64,000 bases of DNA from Micromonospora lupini (GCF_026342015.1 NZ_JAPENL010000003.1:186001-250000), one strand, 5' to 3'. Positions 16,336-24,490 are shown, counted from the stretch's first letter. A program made the numbers and translations. Notes: generated from the letters alone by a model not told the origin.

Positions 16336-17768
16336 GGACGGCGCTGGCCCTGCTCACGGCCGGCATGTGCAGTCTCGTCGCGCTCGCGTTCCTGATCCCG
16401 CTCGGGTTGAGCCTGCGGGGGCAGACGCGGGAGGAGGCGATCGCCGACGCGGCCCGACGCAGCGCGCTGGTGACAGGCGCGCTGGCGGTGAGCACGGACC
16501 CGGCGGTGGTGGAACGCGCCGTGGTGGCAAGTGGTGACGGCACGTCGACCCGGCCGGTGGTGCACGGGCTGGGGTTGGACGAGTCCGCAGCCCGCGCCAG
16601 CGGCAGCGACCTGGACCGGGCCCGCGCCGAGCGGCGCTCGCTCGTCACCGACGTCGACGGCGGGGTGGTCCGGCTCGACCCGGTGGTCCTCGGCGACAAG
16701 ACCGCGGTGGTCGAGGTGTTCGTGGCGGACTCCACGTTGGGCGAGGGCGCCGGCGGCACCTGGCTGCTGCTGTTCGGGGTGGGCGCGGCGATGGCCGGCG
16801 CGGCGGTGCTTGTGGTCGATCGGGTGGCCGCCCGCGCGGTGGACGCCACGCGAGGTCTGGTCCAGGCCGCCCTGTCGATAGGCGACGGCGACCTGGGCGT
16901 ACGCGTGGAGCCGACGGGCCCCCGTGAGCTGGCGGAGGCCGGGTACGCCTTCAACCGGATGGCCGACCGGCTGGACGCGGCGCGCACCGACGAGCGGGAG
17001 TTGGTGGCCGACCTTTCGCACCGGCTGCGGACGCCGTTGACTGTGCTCCGGCTGGACGCGGAGGCGCTGGAGTCCGACGACACGAGCGTGGGCTCGTTCA
17101 GCCCGGCGGAGCTGGACCGGCTGCGGGGCATCCGGCGGATCCGGCAGGCGATCGTCACCCTCGAAGGTGAGATCGACGTGCTGATCAAGACCACCCGTAA
17201 GTCGGTGGCCCACGAGGCCGGCCCGGCGATGTGCGACGTCAGCGAGGTCGTCCGGGACCGGATGGTGTTCTGGGCGGCGCTCGCCGGTGACCAGAACCGG
17301 CCGCACCGGGTCAACGGCGCCCAGTTGCGCATCCCCGCGCCGGTGCCGCGCGCCGAGCTGGCCGCCGCGCTGGACGCGGTGATCGGCAACGTCTTCCGCT
17401 ACACCCCGCAGGGCACGGCGTTCGAGGTGGCCGTGTCCCGCCGCGACGGGTACGTGGCCATCCGCATCGACGACGCGGGCCCGGGCATCGCCAACCCGGA
17501 CCGGGCGCTGCGGCGGGGCACCAGCGACCAGGGCTCGACCGGGCTCGGCCTGGACATCGCCAAGCGGGTGGCGTTGCAGGCCAACGGCTCGGTGAGCATC
17601 GACCGGGCCCGGTTGGGCGGCGCCAGCGTGGTGATGCTGCTCGCCGACCCGGAGGCGACGCCCCGGCAGGTCAACCGGTTCGGCCTCGTGGGCCGGATGG
17701 CGCGCGACGCCCGGGACCAGAAGACGAGCGGCCGTCGCTGGCCCCGCCAGCGCCCCACCGACGACTGA
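16332..17768 (+). CDS. Sensor histidine kinase (possible CTG start)
   Basis: About 478 aa. Two transmembrane helices (near 3-27 and 142-163) flank an extracytoplasmic sensor region. They are followed by HAMP, H-box ELVADLSHRLRTPLT (phospho-acceptor about His230), N-box VIGNVFRYTP, and G-boxes IDDAGPGI and GSTGLGLDIAK. No ATG/GTG/TTG is positioned well: ATG 16191 lies deep inside the response-regulator gene, ATG 16365 falls within the first membrane helix. CTG at 16332 overlaps the regulator's TGA as CTGA, giving MRTALALLTAG, a typical kinase start. I therefore place the start there by inference. Cotranscribed with the regulator. Confidence 0.85.
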   Translation: MRTALALLTAGMCSLVALAFLIPLGLSLRGQTREEAIADAARRSALVTGALAVSTDPAVVERAVVASGDGTSTRPVVHGLGLDESAARASGSDLDRARAERRSLVTDVDGGVVRLDPVVLGDKTAVVEVFVADSTLGEGAGGTWLLLFGVGAAMAGAAVLVVDRVAARAVDATRGLVQAALSIGDGDLGVRVEPTGPRELAEAGYAFNRMADRLDAARTDERELVADLSHRLRTPLTVLRLDAEALESDDTSVGSFSPAELDRLRGIRRIRQAIVTLEGEIDVLIKTTRKSVAHEAGPAMCDVSEVVRDRMVFWAALAGDQNRPHRVNGAQLRIPAPVPRAELAAALDAVIGNVFRYTPQGTAFEVAVSRRDGYVAIRIDDAGPGIANPDRALRRGTSDQGSTGLGLDIAKRVALQANGSVSIDRARLGGASVVMLLADPEATPRQVNRFGLVGRMARDARDQKTSGRRWPRQRPTDD

Positions 17769-17834
17769 GCACCCTCCACCGACGACTGAGCACCCCGCGC
17801 CGATCGGCTGAGGCGGGCGCTCCGATCGGCTGAG
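17755..17834. repeat. Short direct repeats spanning the kinase stop codon and beyond
   Basis: CCACCGACGACTGAGCACCC occurs at 17755-17774 and 17776-17795 (21-base period) and includes the kinase stop codon. It is followed by CCGATCGGCTGAG at 17800-17812 and 17822-17834 (22-base period). They appear to be recent local duplications in the 3' trailer. The rest of the 287-base spacer to 18055 holds an A+T-richer stretch near 17865-17885 and the hairpin at 17981. Confidence 0.7.
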
Positions 17835-17980
17835 CCGACCGGGGCTGTGCGGCGGCGCAAGTCTTCCTTAGATCGCGGTTAACGACGCCTGTCGGACGCT
17901 CGCGGGCTGACAGGATCAGAGCACGAACCCACCAGTTCCACCGGTCAGCGCACCACGCACCCACCGGCCGGTGGAGCCGC

Positions 17981-18031
17981 GCGCGCGGCGGGAGTCTCAG
18001 GTCCCCCCACACCCACGCTCCCGCCGCGCGC
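17981..18031. terminator. Perfect 14-bp hairpin, probable terminator of the adenosine-deaminase operon
   Basis: GCGCGCGGCGGGAG (17981-17994) pairs exactly with CTCCCGCCGCGCGC (18018-18031) around a 23-base C-rich loop. It lies between the convergent kinase and deaminase genes and can act for both strands. Confidence 0.7.
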
Positions 18032-18055
18032 CCCGCTCACCCGTCCCGCCCGGTG

Positions 18056-19078
18056 TCAGCCGACGGTGGCGACGTACGCGTCGATCTCGGCGCTGATCCG
18101 CTGCTTGCCGGCCGGGTCGAGGAAGGACGCGGTCACCGCGTTGCGGGCCAGCGCGGCCAGTTCCTCCGGGCCCGCCCCGAGCAGCCGGGCCGCCACCGCG
18201 TACTCGTCGTTGAGGGTGGTGCCGAACATCGGCGGGTCGTCGGAGTTGATGGTGACGAGCAGCCCGGCCTCGACCAGCCGGGGCAGCGGGTGTTCGTCGA
18301 GGCTGGCCACGGCCCTGGTCCGCACGTTTGACGTCGGGCAGATCTCCATCCCGATCTGCCGCTCGGCGAGGTACGTGAGCAGCTCCGGGTCCTGTGCGGC
18401 GGAGATGCCGTGCCCGATGCGCTCGGCGCCCAGCTCGTTGAGCGCGTCCCAGATCGTCTGCGGGCCGGTGGTCTCCCCGGCGTGCGGCACCGAGCGCAGC
18501 CCGGCGGCGCGGGCCTTGTCGAAGAAGGGCCGGAACTGCGGCCGGGGTACACCGATCTCCGGGCCGCCGAGACCGAAGCTGATCAGGCCGTCCGGGCGCT
18601 CGTCAAGCGCGATGCGCAGCGTCTCCTCGGCCGCCGGGAGGCCGGCCTCGCCGGGGATGTCGAAGCACCAGCGCAGGTCGAGGCCGAAGTCGGCGGCGGC
18701 GCGCTTACGGGCGTCCTCGATGGCCTCGCAGAACGCGGGCGCGGGGATGCCCCGCCGCACGTGCGAGTACGGGGTGATGGTCAGCTCCGCGTAGCGGACC
18801 TGTTGGCGGGCCAGCTCCCGGGCCACCTCGTGGGTGAGGAGCCAGACGTCCTCCGGATCGCGGATGAGGTCGACGACGCTCAGGTAGACCTCGATGAAGT
18901 GCGCGAAGTCGCGGAACTCGAAGTAGTCGGCGAGGGCCGCCGGGTCGGCCGGCACCGGCGAGCGGCCCTCGTGCCGGGCGGCCAGCTCGGCGACGATCCG
19001 GGGCGAGGCGGAGCCGACGTGGTGCACGTGCAGCTCCACCTTGGGCAGGCCGGCGATAACTGTGGACAGGTCGGTCAC
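18056..19078 (-). CDS. Adenosine deaminase family protein
   Basis: 340-aa amidohydrolase-fold enzyme. Metal and catalytic motifs: ELHVHHVGS (His17/His19), a Glu in the PHAGE segment, ERIGHGIS, and NSDDPPMF with the metal-binding Asp. The substrate is probably adenosine or a related 6-aminopurine nucleoside; some actinomycete relatives are aminodeoxyfutalosine deaminases of the menaquinone pathway, so the exact substrate is open. GTG at 19078 with AGGAGA seven bases upstream overlaps the stop of the methyltransferase gene as GTGA, implying translational coupling. A much longer open frame continuing upstream is not a gene. Confidence 0.88.
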   Translation of the reverse strand: MTDLSTVIAGLPKVELHVHHVGSASPRIVAELAARHEGRSPVPADPAALADYFEFRDFAHFIEVYLSVVDLIRDPEDVWLLTHEVARELARQQVRYAELTITPYSHVRRGIPAPAFCEAIEDARKRAAADFGLDLRWCFDIPGEAGLPAAEETLRIALDERPDGLISFGLGGPEIGVPRPQFRPFFDKARAAGLRSVPHAGETTGPQTIWDALNELGAERIGHGISAAQDPELLTYLAERQIGMEICPTSNVRTRAVASLDEHPLPRLVEAGLLVTINSDDPPMFGTTLNDEYAVAARLLGAGPEELAALARNAVTASFLDPAGKQRISAEIDAYVATVG

Positions 19079-19869
19079 GGGTTCTCCTGGGCTTGGGCGC
19101 CGGTGCGGGCGACGACGAAGACGCGGCGGAACGGGAAAGACACCTGACCGTGCCGCGCCGGGTACGCGGCGGTGAGCCGTACTCCCAGTTCGGCGCGGAA
19201 GGCCGACCAGCCGGCGGCGTCCAGGGCGGCCCGGACGGGGCGCAGCGCGGTGCCCTCCATCCAGGCCAGCACCGGGTGGTCGGCGGCGGGTTCGGCCGGC
19301 AGCAGGTGCACGTAGGTAGTCTCCCAGGCGTCGACCGCGCAGCCGGCGGCGGTCAGCAGCTCCGCGTAGTCGGCCGGGTCGTCGACGGGTTCGGCGCGCA
19401 GCAGCGGGGCCACCTGGGCACGCCAGGCCGGACGGCCGGCGACCTCGCGCAGCGCCCGGTGCGACGGGGCGTCGAAGTTGCCGGGGACCTGCATGGCGAG
19501 CCAGGCGCCGGCGGGCAGCTCGGTGGCCCAGCGGCGCAGCAACTTCTGGTGGCCGGGCACCCACTGCAACGCCGCGTTGGTGACCACCACGTCCTCGTCG
19601 CCGGCCGGCCGCCAGTCGCGCAGGTCGGCGACGGCGAACTCGACAGGTGTCGGCAGGGCGCGCGCCCTGCCGATCATCTCCGGCGCGGAGTCGAGGCCGA
19701 GGACCCGGGCGGTCGGCCAGCGCTCGGCGAGGGTGGCGGTGAGCTGGCCGGGGCCGCAGCCGAGGTCGACCACAGTCCGGGGCCGGGCGGCGGGGACCCG
19801 GGCTACCAGGTCGTGAAACGGCCGGGAGCGCTCGTCGCCGTAGCGCAGGTACGTCGTCGGATCCCACAT
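19075..19869 (-). CDS. Trans-aconitate 2-methyltransferase-like SAM methyltransferase
   Basis: 264-aa class I methyltransferase. The SAM-binding motif VVDLGCGPGQLT (about 33-44) and the start MWDPTTYLRYGDERSRPF are characteristic of the Tam family, which methylates trans-aconitate and protects aconitase from this inhibitor; later NAALQWVPGH also matches. ATG at 19869 has GGAGG 5 bases upstream; an upstream in-frame TTG is rejected. It is coupled by a 4-base overlap to the deaminase gene downstream and is divergent from the aldo/keto reductase at 19952. Confidence 0.88.
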   Translation of the reverse strand: MWDPTTYLRYGDERSRPFHDLVARVPAARPRTVVDLGCGPGQLTATLAERWPTARVLGLDSAPEMIGRARALPTPVEFAVADLRDWRPAGDEDVVVTNAALQWVPGHQKLLRRWATELPAGAWLAMQVPGNFDAPSHRALREVAGRPAWRAQVAPLLRAEPVDDPADYAELLTAAGCAVDAWETTYVHLLPAEPAADHPVLAWMEGTALRPVRAALDAAGWSAFRAELGVRLTAAYPARHGQVSFPFRRVFVVARTGAQAQENP

Positions 19870-19881
19870 CGTCGCCTCCAA

Positions 19882-19909
19882 ACCGTACGTCCGTCTTGTT
19901 TACCGTACG
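19882..19909. promoter_or_regulatory. Paired CCGTACG boxes between divergent methyltransferase and reductase genes
   Basis: ACCGTACG occurs at 19882-19889 and 19902-19909, exactly 20 bases apart, about two helical turns. Because CGTACG is itself palindromic, the pair reads as both a direct and an inverted repeat. The first copy begins 13 bases upstream of the methyltransferase start. This is a candidate operator for a dimeric repressor controlling one or both genes. Confidence 0.45.
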
Positions 19910-19951
19910 GCTCGCGTGGCAGGCCGGCAACCCGATCACTAGGCTCGGGGC

Positions 19952-20935
19952 ATGGAACAGCGCAGCTTCAACCGGCTCGGCCGGACCGTCGGAGTGGTCG
20001 GCCTGGGCGCCTGGCAGCTCGGCGCCGACTGGGGCACCGTCAGCGAGGCCGACGCCCTGGCGGTGCTCGCCGCCGCGGTGGACGCCGGAGTCACCTTCCT
20101 CGACACCGCCGACGTCTACGGCGACGGCCGCAGCGAGCAGTTGATCGGCCGCTTCCTGCGCTCCCGTCCGGACGCCGGCCTGACCGTCGCCACCAAGATG
20201 GGCCGGCGCGTCGAGCAGCGACCGGAGGCGTACACCCTGGCCCACTTCCGAGAGTGGACCGACAGGTCCCGGGCCAACCTCGGGGTGGACACTCTGGACC
20301 TGGTCCAGCTGCACTGCCCGCCGAGCGCCGTGTTCGCCGACGACGCCGTGTTCGACGCCCTGGACACCCTCGTCGCCGAGAAGGCCATCGCGGGGTACGG
20401 GGTCAGCGTGGAGACGTGCGACCAGGCGCTCACCGCCATCGCCCGTCCCGGTGTGGCAAGCGTCCAGATCATCCTCAACGCCGTCCGGCACAAGCCGCTG
20501 GAGCGTGTGCTGCCGACAGCCGCGCAGGCCGGCGTCGGCATCATCGCCCGGGTGCCCCTGGCAAGCGGCCTGCTCTCCGGTCGCTACGACGAGCACACCG
20601 AGTTCGCCGCCGACGACCACCGCAACTACAACCGGCACGGCGAGGCGTTCGACGTGGGCGAGACGTTCTCCGGCGTCGACTACACGCAGGGGCTCGCGGC
20701 CGTACGCCGGCTGGCGCCACTCGTCGACTCCGACCGCACGATGGCGCAGTTCGCGCTGCGGTGGGTGCTGGACCAGGCCGGTGTCACGGTCGTCATCCCC
20801 GGCGCCCGCGACGCCGAGCAGGCCCGGCGCAACGCCGCCGCGGCCGACCTGCCGCCGCTCACGGCCGGCCAACAGACAGGTGTACGCGAGGTCTACGACG
20901 AGCTGATCCGCCCGCAGGTGCACGACAGGTGGTGA
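19952..20935 (+). CDS. Aldo/keto reductase
   Basis: 327 aa. The catalytic tetrad is Asp51 and Tyr56 (FLDTADVYGDG), Lys82 (ATKMG) and His121 (VQLHCPP). The C-terminal VVIPGARDAEQARRN is the NADPH-binding segment. ATG at 19952. It is divergent from the methyltransferase gene with the CCGTACG boxes between them and is followed by a hairpin at 20944. Only distantly similar to the reductase at 8080-9138; substrate unknown. Confidence 0.93.
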   Translation: MEQRSFNRLGRTVGVVGLGAWQLGADWGTVSEADALAVLAAAVDAGVTFLDTADVYGDGRSEQLIGRFLRSRPDAGLTVATKMGRRVEQRPEAYTLAHFREWTDRSRANLGVDTLDLVQLHCPPSAVFADDAVFDALDTLVAEKAIAGYGVSVETCDQALTAIARPGVASVQIILNAVRHKPLERVLPTAAQAGVGIIARVPLASGLLSGRYDEHTEFAADDHRNYNRHGEAFDVGETFSGVDYTQGLAAVRRLAPLVDSDRTMAQFALRWVLDQAGVTVVIPGARDAEQARRNAAAADLPPLTAGQQTGVREVYDELIRPQVHDRW

Positions 20936-20943
20936 GCCGCCCA

Positions 20944-20993
20944 CCCCGGGTACTCGCGTTGCGCCGCCACAGCGGCGATGCTGGTACCCGGGG
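20944..20993 (+). terminator. Hairpin after the aldo/keto reductase gene
   Basis: CCCCGGGTAC (20944-20953) pairs perfectly with GTACCCGGGG (20984-20993); the 30-base loop contains its own short CCGC/GCGG stem. A probable terminator, lying just upstream of the small membrane protein gene. Confidence 0.55.
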
Positions 20994-21029
20994 GCGGTGT
21001 GGCGCCCCATCCGGGAAGGAGGGCGAACG

Positions 21030-21224
21030 ATGAGAGGTTGGCTGACGCTCACCCTCGGCCTGCTGGCCGTGGTGATCGGTGCGGTGTGGACGGTGCAGGG
21101 CCTCGGCTACGTCGGCGGCAGCGGGATGACCGGCGAGCGGACCTGGGCGGTGATCGGCCCGATCGTGGTCGTGGTCGGGCTGGTCGTGCTCTGGCTGGGC
21201 CTGCGCTCGCGCCGCCGACTCTGA
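21030..21224 (+). CDS. Small two-span membrane protein
   Basis: 64 aa with two hydrophobic helices (about 4-22 and 39-58), a short Gly-rich connector and a basic RSRRRL end, predicting both termini in the cytoplasm. ATG at 21030 follows a strong GGAAGGAGGG site; a GTG at 20997 in the same frame lacks one. Such proteins are common next to housekeeping genes in Micromonosporaceae. No recognised domain; function unknown. Confidence 0.8.
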   Translation: MRGWLTLTLGLLAVVIGAVWTVQGLGYVGGSGMTGERTWAVIGPIVVVVGLVVLWLGLRSRRRL

Positions 21225-21238
21225 CGGGCGGAAGTGGG

Positions 21239-21270
21239 AAGCCCCGCATCCCGGAAGGGATACGGGGCTT
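21239..21270. terminator. Bidirectional terminator between small membrane protein and cold-shock genes
   Basis: AAGCCCCGCATCCC and GGGATACGGGGCTT form a 14-bp stem with one mismatch and a GGAA loop, followed by TTACTAC. It is convergently placed, so it serves both strands; the short T-run favours the plus strand. Confidence 0.85.
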
Positions 21271-21327
21271 TACTACAACGACCCCTGGCCGGGTCGTCCA
21301 CTGACCGACGAGGGCCAGCCACTCTGA

Positions 21328-21531
21328 TCAGAGCGGACGGACCTGCTCGGCCTGCGGGCCCTTCTGACCCTGAGCGATCTCGAACTCCACCCGCTGGTTC
21401 TCCTCCAGCGAGCGGTAGCCGCTCGTCTGGATGGCCGAGAAGTGGACGAACACGTCAGCACCCCCGCCGTCGACGGTGATGAAGCCGAAGCCCTTGTCAG
21501 CGTTGAACCACTTCACGGTTCCCTGCGCCAT
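21328..21531 (-). CDS. cspA: Cold-shock protein (CspA family)
   Basis: 67-aa single OB-fold nucleic-acid chaperone. RNP1 (KGFGFITV) and RNP2 (VFVHFS) are intact and the start MAQGTVKWFNADKGFG is typical of actinobacterial Csp. ATG at 21531 follows a textbook AGAAGGAGATACAC ribosome site. About 190 bases of comparatively A+T-rich sequence lie upstream before any other feature, so a long structured 5' leader, as in other csp genes, is likely. Monocistronic. Confidence 0.98.
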   Translation of the reverse strand: MAQGTVKWFNADKGFGFITVDGGGADVFVHFSAIQTSGYRSLEENQRVEFEIAQGQKGPQAEQVRPL

Positions 21532-21771
21532 GTGTATCTCCTTCTAAAACTGGTGGCCGTGCACGCCGTGCGGCCGATTGGCCGTTTCGAGCAGCGGCGC
21601 CTGAGGCGGCCCCCCACGAAGGGAACTTCTCTCAACCCACGCCATCTCGCAGCAGCGTGGAACAGCAAATCACGGACCCGAAAAGTCTGTCACGACCTCT
21701 CCCACGAATTTCTCCGACATGTGACCTGACGGATGTCTGAGATCGTCGGGCGGCGTGCCGAGCCGTGCGAA

Positions 21772-21805
21772 AGGCCCCCTTCCCGTCGATGCGGGAAGGG
21801 GGCCT
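21772..21805. terminator. Perfect hairpin terminator after the DUF4235 operon
   Basis: AGGCCCCCTTCCCG and CGGGAAGGGGGCCT form a perfect 14-bp stem around TCGATG. It is about 15 bases beyond the DUF4235 stop on the minus strand and ends the three-gene membrane operon; it could also insulate the cspA promoter side. Confidence 0.85.
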
Positions 21806-21820
21806 GAGTCGATGTGCCGG

Positions 21821-22093
21821 TCAGTCCGGCCAGTGGCCGGTCATCCGGCGGACACCCACCGCTCCGCCCCTGTCCACGGCGGCGCGGACCACGGCGAAGA
21901 TGGCCCCCTGCAACGCCGCGGCGGCCAGGATCTCGCCCCAGCCGCGGTCCTCGTCGGTGGCGTTGGGCGCCTCGCCGTCGCCCGCCGTGACCTTCCAGAC
22001 CTGCCGGAAGATCGCGCCGGCCACCGTGCCCGCGGCGATACCCAACAACACGCCGACCGGCCGGTACGCCACCTTGCCGATGCTCTTGCTCAC
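21821..22093 (-). CDS. DUF4235 family membrane protein
   Basis: 90 aa. An N-terminal SIGKVAYRPVGVLLGIAAGTVAG segment with a glycine-patterned helix and a second hydrophobic helix (AAAALQGAIFAVVRAAVDRGGAVG) match DUF4235. Typical partners are DUF3618 and holin-like proteins, and exactly these precede it here with ATGA-type overlaps. Family function unknown; likely an inner-membrane protein linked to envelope stress. Confidence 0.88.
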   Translation of the reverse strand: MSKSIGKVAYRPVGVLLGIAAGTVAGAIFRQVWKVTAGDGEAPNATDEDRGWGEILAAAALQGAIFAVVRAAVDRGGAVGVRRMTGHWPD

Positions 22094-22452
22094 CTACGCC
22101 TCCCCCGCACGATCATCAGCACGACCACGGTGGCCACCGCTCCGGCGGCGATCGCCGCCCACGGCACCGGGTTGCGTCGAACCAGCTCACTCTTCTCGCG
22201 GACCAGGCCGCCCTTGTCGTACGCCTGCGCGCGTGCCATCCCGGCGCCGCGCGCGGCCTGCCCGCGGACCCGGGCCACGGTCTGCGCCGCCTGCTCGCGC
22301 ATCCGCTCCCGCGCCTGCTCTGCGGACTCCTTCAGGCGGGCCTTGACGTCCGCCTTGGCGGCCAGCGCCTCCATCGTCTCGCCCAGCTCGACCCGGGTGC
22401 GGCGGATCTCCTCGCGGAGGGCCTCGGTGTCGCCCGTTCCGTTGCCCGTCAT
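22090..22452 (-). CDS. DUF3618 family protein
   Basis: 120 aa: an N-terminal helical DUF3618 motif (LREEIRRTRVELGETMEALAAKAD), a long charged amphipathic region likely to form a coiled coil or membrane-surface helix, and one C-terminal transmembrane helix (about 98-115). It overlaps DUF4235 downstream and the holin-like gene upstream by 4 bases each. Function unknown. Confidence 0.88.
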   Translation of the reverse strand: MTGNGTGDTEALREEIRRTRVELGETMEALAAKADVKARLKESAEQARERMREQAAQTVARVRGQAARGAGMARAQAYDKGGLVREKSELVRRNPVPWAAIAAGAVATVVVLMIVRGRRR

Positions 22453-22883
22453 GCCCGGCCCCTGTCCTTCACGGCGGCGGCGACGGTGTCCACGTCAGCC
22501 CGGAGGCTGCGGACCGCTGCCGCCGGCATCGGCGGGACGGCACGGCTGACCTGCTTCTTTCCCACCAGCGCGAGAATGCCGGCCACCAGGAAGAGCGCCA
22601 CCGCCACGATCAGCGCGGCGGCCCAGGCGGGCAGCACCAGGTCGAGCAGCAGGATCGCCGTGACGACGAGCGCCCCCAGGCCGTAGAACGCCAGCGCGCC
22701 GCCGCCGCCGAACAGGCCGATCCCGATGCCTGCGTGCTTGCCCTTCTGGGTCAACTCCGCCCGGGCCAGCGCCAGTTCGTCTCGCACCAGACGGGAGACC
22801 TGTTCGGTGGCCCGCTGCACCAGCTCGGCGGTGGAGGGCTCGCTCCCATCGCGGGATGTGCGGGCATTTGCCACGTCAGCCAT
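22449..22883 (-). CDS. Phage-holin-3-like (DUF1469) membrane protein
   Basis: 144 aa. An N-terminal helix (TAELVQRATEQVSRLVRDELALARAELTQ style) is followed by two transmembrane helices (about 52-78 and 85-108), the usual actinobacterial Phage_holin_3_6 pattern. ATG at 22883 with GGAGGACAGC upstream; first gene of the operon with DUF3618 and DUF4235. The family name is historical; there is no prophage here and the protein is a normal chromosomal envelope protein of unknown role. Confidence 0.88.
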   Translation of the reverse strand: MADVANARTSRDGSEPSTAELVQRATEQVSRLVRDELALARAELTQKGKHAGIGIGLFGGGGALAFYGLGALVVTAILLLDLVLPAWAAALIVAVALFLVAGILALVGKKQVSRAVPPMPAAAVRSLRADVDTVAAAVKDRGRA

Positions 22884-23210
22884 GCTGTCCTCCTTTCCTC
22901 ATCACCGCGCTGTATGCCCGGAGTTGCCGCCCGTCAATCCTAGAGCGCCCCGGGTCGGTGACCGTTCCCGTTGTCCGATCGCCGCGCCGCGCGACCGGCG
23001 GCCGAACCCCGCAATCGCCGAAGAGACGCCCGGCAGCACATCCCCCACCCAAGCCCGCCCAAACCTCTCACCCACCCCGCCGATCACGAACCCTCGTCCG
23101 GCAGAGCGCTGAGATCGCCCACGGAGATGCCTCGGGGGCCCCCTCGACGCGAGGAGGCCCCCGATTTCCGATCGAGCGCGAATCTGGCCGGGTCGGCCGC
23201 GGCGGTGGCG
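22884..23210. other. 327-base intergenic region with hairpin
   Basis: It lies between the MscS-like gene stop and the start of the holin-like gene, both on the minus strand. No supported coding frame. CGGGGGCC-CC-CTC (23133-23145) pairs with GAG-GA-GGCCCCCG (23151-23163), one mismatch, and is a likely terminator for the MscS-like gene. GCGCTGAGATCG (from about 23107) and CGATCGAGCGC (from about 23169) could extend the stem and resemble the outer arms of the palindrome at 11243. The promoter of the holin-like operon should lie in the 22890-22960 part. Confidence 0.6.
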
Positions 23211-24407
23211 TCAGGCGCGGGAGGGTGCGTTCTCCTCGGGGCCGACGAAGGCCTCGCTGCGAGCGTCGCCGTCGTCGCTGCCGCCGAAGACGCGGGCGTC
23301 GTCGGCGGCCTCCGTGGCGCCCGGACGGCGGGTCGGCCGCCGCGGCTGCACCCACTGCCAGGGCAGGTTGCTGCCGGCGTCGCCCAGCTCGGCGCGCATC
23401 CGGGGCATCGCGGTGGGCCGATTGTCCCGGATCCAGGCCACCAGGTGTTCGCGGACGAGGCAGCGCAGATCCCAGAGACTGCCGGCGTCGGCGGCGCTGA
23501 CAAGCGCGCGCACCCGTACCGTCCCGCCGGTGGCGTCGGTGACCTGGAGGACGCAGACCCGGCCGTCCCACAGCTCGGTGCCCTCGACCAGCCGGCGCAG
23601 CTCCTCCCGCATGGTCTGCACCGGCACCGCCCAGTCGACGTCGAACTCGGCGGTGCCGAGCACGGCCGCCTCGGTCCGGGTCCAGTTCTGGAAGGGCGTG
23701 CTGGTGAAGTACGAGGTGGGCAGGATCAACCGCCGGTCGTCCCAGATCTGGACCACCACGTAGCTGAGGGTCAGCTCCTCGATCCGACCCCACTCCCCCT
23801 CGACGACCACCACGTCGTCGAGGCGGACGGCGTCACTGAAGGCGAGTTGCAGCCCGGCGAAGACGTTGCCGAGCAGACTCTGGGCGGCCAGCGCGGCGAC
23901 CACACCGACCACACCGGCGGACGTCAGCACACCGGCGCCGATGCCGCGCACGCTCGGGAACGTCATGAGCATCACGCCAACGGTCAGGATGACGATCACC
24001 GCGACGGTCAGCCGCCGCAGCATCACCACCTGGGTACGCACCCGCCGCGCGTGCCTGTTGTTCGGCACGTCGACGCGGAACCGGGCGAGCGCGGTGTCCT
24101 CCACCACGATCAGCAGCGCCGCCACCAACCAGGCCGCGCTGGCGATCACGCAGAGCACCAGCAGGTGCAGCAGCAGCCTTCGCCAGCTCACACCCACCGC
24201 GTACCCGGTGCTGAAGCGGACGGCGAACTGCACCGCGAGGACCGTCGCGGCGACCTGGAACGGGCGGTGCGCGTGGTCGGTCAGCTCGGTCATCAACAGC
24301 GACCGACGGCCGAACCGTCGGGTGAGCCGGTGGATGACCTCGACCAGGAAAAGGGCGACCGCCGCCGCGGCGAGCGCGGCGACGGCCGTTCCGAGATAGC
24401 TCTGCAC
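23211..24407 (-). CDS. MscS-type mechanosensitive channel
   Basis: 398 aa. Four or five transmembrane segments precede the conserved pore-lining helix and beta domain: GVVGVVAALAAQSLLGNVFAGLQLAFSD then VRLDDVVVVEGEWGRIEEL and LILPTSYF are the MscS signature. The C-terminal 60 residues are acidic and disordered. GTG at 24407 is chosen since it directly precedes the first hydrophobic segment; an apparent longer frame to 24950 runs antisense through the DUF1206 gene in a different frame. Releases solutes on hypo-osmotic shock. A second MscS-related protein is at 55416. Confidence 0.9.
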   Translation of the reverse strand: MQSYLGTAVAALAAAAVALFLVEVIHRLTRRFGRRSLLMTELTDHAHRPFQVAATVLAVQFAVRFSTGYAVGVSWRRLLLHLLVLCVIASAAWLVAALLIVVEDTALARFRVDVPNNRHARRVRTQVVMLRRLTVAVIVILTVGVMLMTFPSVRGIGAGVLTSAGVVGVVAALAAQSLLGNVFAGLQLAFSDAVRLDDVVVVEGEWGRIEELTLSYVVVQIWDDRRLILPTSYFTSTPFQNWTRTEAAVLGTAEFDVDWAVPVQTMREELRRLVEGTELWDGRVCVLQVTDATGGTVRVRALVSAADAGSLWDLRCLVREHLVAWIRDNRPTAMPRMRAELGDAGSNLPWQWVQPRRPTRRPGATEAADDARVFGGSDDGDARSEAFVGPEENAPSRA

Positions 24408-24490
24408 GGGTCTGTCGCTTCCCTTCGACCGGGGGTCGGTACTTCGGGCAAAAGCCCAATAGTGCCCGACGTCTCCGGTATCGACCAGCG

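Noticed and set aside
18056..21052. Minus-strand frame of almost 1000 codons including the deaminase
   Set aside because: Only the 340-codon 3' part matches a family and has a ribosome site; the rest crosses the methyltransferase out of frame and the opposite-strand reductase.
22449..22883. Prophage remnant suggested by the holin-like gene
   Set aside because: No lysin, integrase, capsid or tail genes and no attachment-site repeats nearby; the gene's neighbours are typical chromosomal DUF genes.
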